Shown here: positions 61,286-64,000 of the stretch, one piece after another
How the letters are laid out: every line of letters starts with the position of its first letter
Position numbering within the stretch: the first letter of the stretch is position 1
NCBI GenBank assembly: GCA_019155205.2
Contig: JAHNZQ020000010.1
Span: 1,102,036-1,166,035, forward strand
Length of the DNA stretch: 64,000 nt
Origin: Gracilaria vermiculophylla
Lineage: Eukaryota > Rhodophyta > Florideophyceae > Gracilariales > Gracilariaceae
Direction: 5' to 3'
Translations under genes and position numbers: made by a program
The notes under the pieces: generated by a model
The model's database searches: none
Told to the model about the DNA's origin: nothing
Seen by the model: the letters and a program-made list of their open reading frames with translations, nothing else

Positions 61286-64000
61286 TTACCACCCCTTCGC
61301 CTGTTCCTCGCCCTCTTCAGTCTCCTTCATCAAGAATTCTATCCACTTGTCACTCACTGTGCCAATCGGCGGAAGAGAGGCATTGTCGAGCTCTGGGGCC
61401 TGCACCAGGGAGCCGAGCCTATCGATGAGAGCCCTTCTTTTCAGCCCAACAGCTATATTATCTGACTCTGAAAATGCAAGCATTCTTGACATGAGCTCTA
61501 GAACGTCCCTTCTTCGAACTGATCCCACTCTAAAGTAGCTGACGAGCAGCTGTCTAACAACTCTTCTATCCACAAGCTGCCCACCCGCATCGGGATGATT
61601 CAACCGAGACAAACTTTTCTCCAGCTCCAGCTTTAGCTCAACCCTCTCATCCGCTAGACGCCCGATCGCCCCTCGCAGTTCCTTTATCTCTTCGTCCTGA
61701 ATCTTCAGTTTGTTCTCGGCCACGTTAACCGTTGTAACCCGCTCCCTTGCCTCTTGCAAATTCGCACCCATTTCGTTCAACTTGCGTTGCAGTTCAATCG
61801 TTCTTTGCTCCACTACAGAGTCCTGGGCAGCCTCCAATTGCTCAATCGCTATTCTCAGGTTCTCTTCAGCTTGGCGATGTGTTTCCGCCAAAAGCTCGCA
61901 TTCCTTAGCTTTAGCTTCTGCTTCATCCGAAGTTAGTTGCAGCTTGGAACACAATTCCGCCGTCCTTTGTAGCTCTGCAGATGTTTCCTTAAGCTCAGTG
62001 CTCAAGCGCTCCACTTCCTCTCGCTGTGCGACAGCGGATTCTTCCTCATGTTCTTGAAGCCGCCTATGTGCCTCTTGGAGGTCCTCGCTTAAAGTCGTCG
62101 CCTGATCTTGCAAGTACACAATTTTCTCTTCAGCTTCATCCAGTTCGTTTGTGCGATTGTTAAGTTGGGAGGTGAGCTTGCTACACAGAGCACGCAACTC
62201 TCCAGCTTCCTTTTCAGATCTATCCGCTTTGTCAGACATACTCTCCAGCTGGTGTCGCAAGTCTTCCAATTCATCTTCCATTTGCATAATCACCCCTTCA
62301 TAGTGCTTCTTGGCTTCTTCAAGGCCTTCTGATCGAGAATTCTTGGCTTTCCGCTCAAGTCTCTCGTTAGACCCCCGAAAGGCGTCTCTTTCTTGTTCAG
62401 CAATCTCCGCTCTTTCGGCAAGTCGTTCCACTTCTTTTTCTGCACTTTGACACCTCTGCTCAGACTCGTCAAGATGGTTCCGAGTCCTGCTCAGTTCTGC
62501 AACAAGCGACGCGGTTCCTCGCAAAACATGAACCCCAATATTGTTCGGAACTCCTTGGTCCGCACTGTCACCCCCATCATCCGTGAAAGTTTCCAGTTGC
62601 TCGACATCCAAGGTTTTCTGAATCATACTCCACATGGTTCCCAAACCGGAGGTGACCTTTCCGAGTTCCTGCCGAATGTGTTCAACCTCCCCCGATGATG
62701 CCAAAGACAGCCTCTCAATCTCATCACGTGAAGTCTCCTGGGCAACCCGAAGCTCTTCCCTTAGCTCAGCTTCACGATTCCTAGACGTTGCAAGGGCATC
62801 GGAAAGCTCATCAAACTCTTGACGCATTCTAGTTTCCTCCGTGAAAACATCTTGAAACTTTTGTCGTGTATTGGCCAACTCTTCCTCCAGCAAAACACAT
62901 CTCTCTGCAGCCTGCTGCAGAGACTCCCGTTCTTCAGCTTGCTTACTCAATTGCATATCATAATCGCTGAGTCGTTGTTTGGTTAGTTCATGGTCATGAT
63001 TTGCGGTTAGTACTTGATCCAGCAAACGAGAAACAAGTTCGGCATGCATGGAAACAATACGAATCGTTTGTGATGGGTCTGGTTCCTGCATCTCTATCGG
63101 CGTTTCCGCCAATTCAAATGGAGTGTGAGACGTCGCTGGGGAGCTTTCCCACACAGCTGACGCATTTTGCAGAGATGATCGGACTTTTTCATAGACATCT
63201 GTCACAGTTTTCTGATACGCAGTAATTTCAGTGCCCAAGGCTTCCAGCTTACTATTGATTTCTAGTCTTGACTTCTGTTCCGCAAGCAACTCAGTATGAA
63301 GTTTGCTCAGCTCCACAGCAGATATGTCTTTCGAGGCAGTCAGGTCAGCTTCCAATAATTCTGCTTTGTTTCCAGCGGCGAGCAAATCTTTTTCCAGTTG
63401 AAGAGTTTTTTGCCTCAGTTCTATCTTTTCTTGCTCAAGAGCAGTGTTGTGAGAAGTCAGAGAATCCTTTTCTATCTTCAAAACTTCAGCCATCCCGCGC
63501 AACTGAGACAATTCATTCACCAGCAACACATTCTTTTGCTTCAAAGTGCTCTCCTTGTCAAGTAGTTCAGCAACTTCTTTTCGCGAGCCTTCTAACTTGG
63601 TGGATAATTCTTCTACTTCGGCAGACTCTGCATTCAACTTGTCTTGTAGCAATACGCACTCCGCTGCCGCGCTTGATAGTTCATGTGCTTTCATGTTGGC
63701 ATTGTCTCGTTCTTCACGAATGCGGGTCACATCTGTTTTCAAGCTATCTCGCTCGTTCGTGATCGATTCTAGCTTTGAATGCAACGTCATGAATTCTTCT
63801 GCCGCTGCACGCAACCTTGTACTAACTTCATCCCTCTGCCTCTGAAAATTGCCTTTCTGTACAGTAAGTTTTTCAATCTTGTTGGATAGAGAAGTAAGCT
63901 TGCGTTGCAGGAGGGCCAGCGACTTTGTCTTTTGTTCACACTCTTGCGCCAAAGACTTCTCTTTCTCGGAAACTGAGTTTGAGCCCGTTGCAGCAGCGGT
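61286..64000 (-). CDS. GRAB-domain golgin (GMAP-210/Rud3-like), 5' end outside the window
   Basis: The frame stays open to the right edge, so the start is missing; 904 residues are visible. Almost all of it is continuous coiled coil (for example ELREELRVAQETSRDEIERL), as in golgins that form rods. Near the C-terminus is VDRRVVRQLLVSYFR, then RRRDVLELMSRMLAFSESDN, matching the GRIP-related ARF-binding (GRAB) domain of GMAP-210, Rud3p and plant GC4-type golgins. In those proteins the GRAB domain binds ARF1-GTP on the cis-Golgi and the rod captures vesicles. A short acidic tail ends the protein. Neighbouring PI4K beta is also an ARF1-associated Golgi factor. The coiled-coil call is certain; the GRAB call is good. 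Confidence 0.85.
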   Translation of the reverse strand, partial: TAAATGSNSVSEKEKSLAQECEQKTKSLALLQRKLTSLSNKIEKLTVQKGNFQRQRDEVSTRLRAAAEEFMTLHSKLESITNERDSLKTDVTRIREERDNANMKAHELSSAAAECVLLQDKLNAESAEVEELSTKLEGSRKEVAELLDKESTLKQKNVLLVNELSQLRGMAEVLKIEKDSLTSHNTALEQEKIELRQKTLQLEKDLLAAGNKAELLEADLTASKDISAVELSKLHTELLAEQKSRLEINSKLEALGTEITAYQKTVTDVYEKVRSSLQNASAVWESSPATSHTPFELAETPIEMQEPDPSQTIRIVSMHAELVSRLLDQVLTANHDHELTKQRLSDYDMQLSKQAEERESLQQAAERCVLLEEELANTRQKFQDVFTEETRMRQEFDELSDALATSRNREAELREELRVAQETSRDEIERLSLASSGEVEHIRQELGKVTSGLGTMWSMIQKTLDVEQLETFTDDGGDSADQGVPNNIGVHVLRGTASLVAELSRTRNHLDESEQRCQSAEKEVERLAERAEIAEQERDAFRGSNERLERKAKNSRSEGLEEAKKHYEGVIMQMEDELEDLRHQLESMSDKADRSEKEAGELRALCSKLTSQLNNRTNELDEAEEKIVYLQDQATTLSEDLQEAHRRLQEHEEESAVAQREEVERLSTELKETSAELQRTAELCSKLQLTSDEAEAKAKECELLAETHRQAEENLRIAIEQLEAAQDSVVEQRTIELQRKLNEMGANLQEARERVTTVNVAENKLKIQDEEIKELRGAIGRLADERVELKLELEKSLSRLNHPDAGGQLVDRRVVRQLLVSYFRVGSVRRRDVLELMSRMLAFSESDNIAVGLKRRALIDRLGSLVQAPELDNASLPPIGTVSDKWIEFLMKETEEGEEQAKGW

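Overview
The window is nuclear DNA from a plastid-bearing eukaryote with a compact, intron-poor genome. A red alga is my best guess; another alga with similar gene structure cannot be excluded from sequence alone. Supporting signs are mostly single-exon genes, short GT-AG introns (67-141 bases) with CTRA(C/T)-type branch motifs, a plastid LPA1/REP27-like protein, a nuclear uS15 with a presequence-like N-terminus, and ordinary eukaryotic genes (MND1, SRPK, CYP51, PI4K beta, golgin). I count 25 protein genes. Several true starts lie downstream of the first open codon, because that codon is GTG or TTG.

Layout. 0-6.3 kb: two minus-strand paralogues of an unrecognised membrane protein, one with an intron and one without. 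6.3-14 kb: a coiled-coil protein, a TRMT2A-type tRNA methyltransferase, a PB1/RS-rich protein and a plastid LPA1-like protein. 14.5-24 kb (minus strand): an OSCA/TMEM63 channel, an SRPK kinase and an unrecognised helical protein. 24.8-31 kb: CYP51 and a cytochrome b5 convergent and 28 bases apart, then a three-exon GT90 (CAP10) glycosyltransferase. 31.8-45.7 kb: an ARM-repeat protein, a coiled-coil protein, an OMS1/METTL7-like methyltransferase, an RsuA-type pseudouridine synthase, a FAM185A-like DUF4097 protein, MND1, an ALKBH2/3-like dioxygenase and a ZIP metal transporter.

46-59 kb is much richer in GC and has assembly trouble: homopolymer runs, a duplicated block whose second copy looks homopolymer-smoothed, and an Illumina-adapter-like sequence beside a 10-N gap and a 61-G run. 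It holds a TLDc protein, a small three-exon gene that I read as KGD4/MRPS36 (2-oxoglutarate dehydrogenase subunit 4, with an 18-base last exon), an LRR/WD40 protein interrupted by the gap, and PI4K beta. 59-64 kb returns to normal composition, with an organellar uS15 and a GRAB-domain golgin that runs off the end.

Genes that may work together: CYP51 with cytochrome b5 (electron supply), SRPK with the RS-rich protein (kinase and possible substrate), and PI4K beta with the golgin (both families are linked to ARF1 at the Golgi). I found no operons, CRISPR, insertion sequences, rRNA or intact tRNA genes. The most rewarding signals are the hidden KGD4 gene, the intron presence/absence between the tandem paralogues, the CYP51-cytochrome b5 pair, and the artefact cluster.
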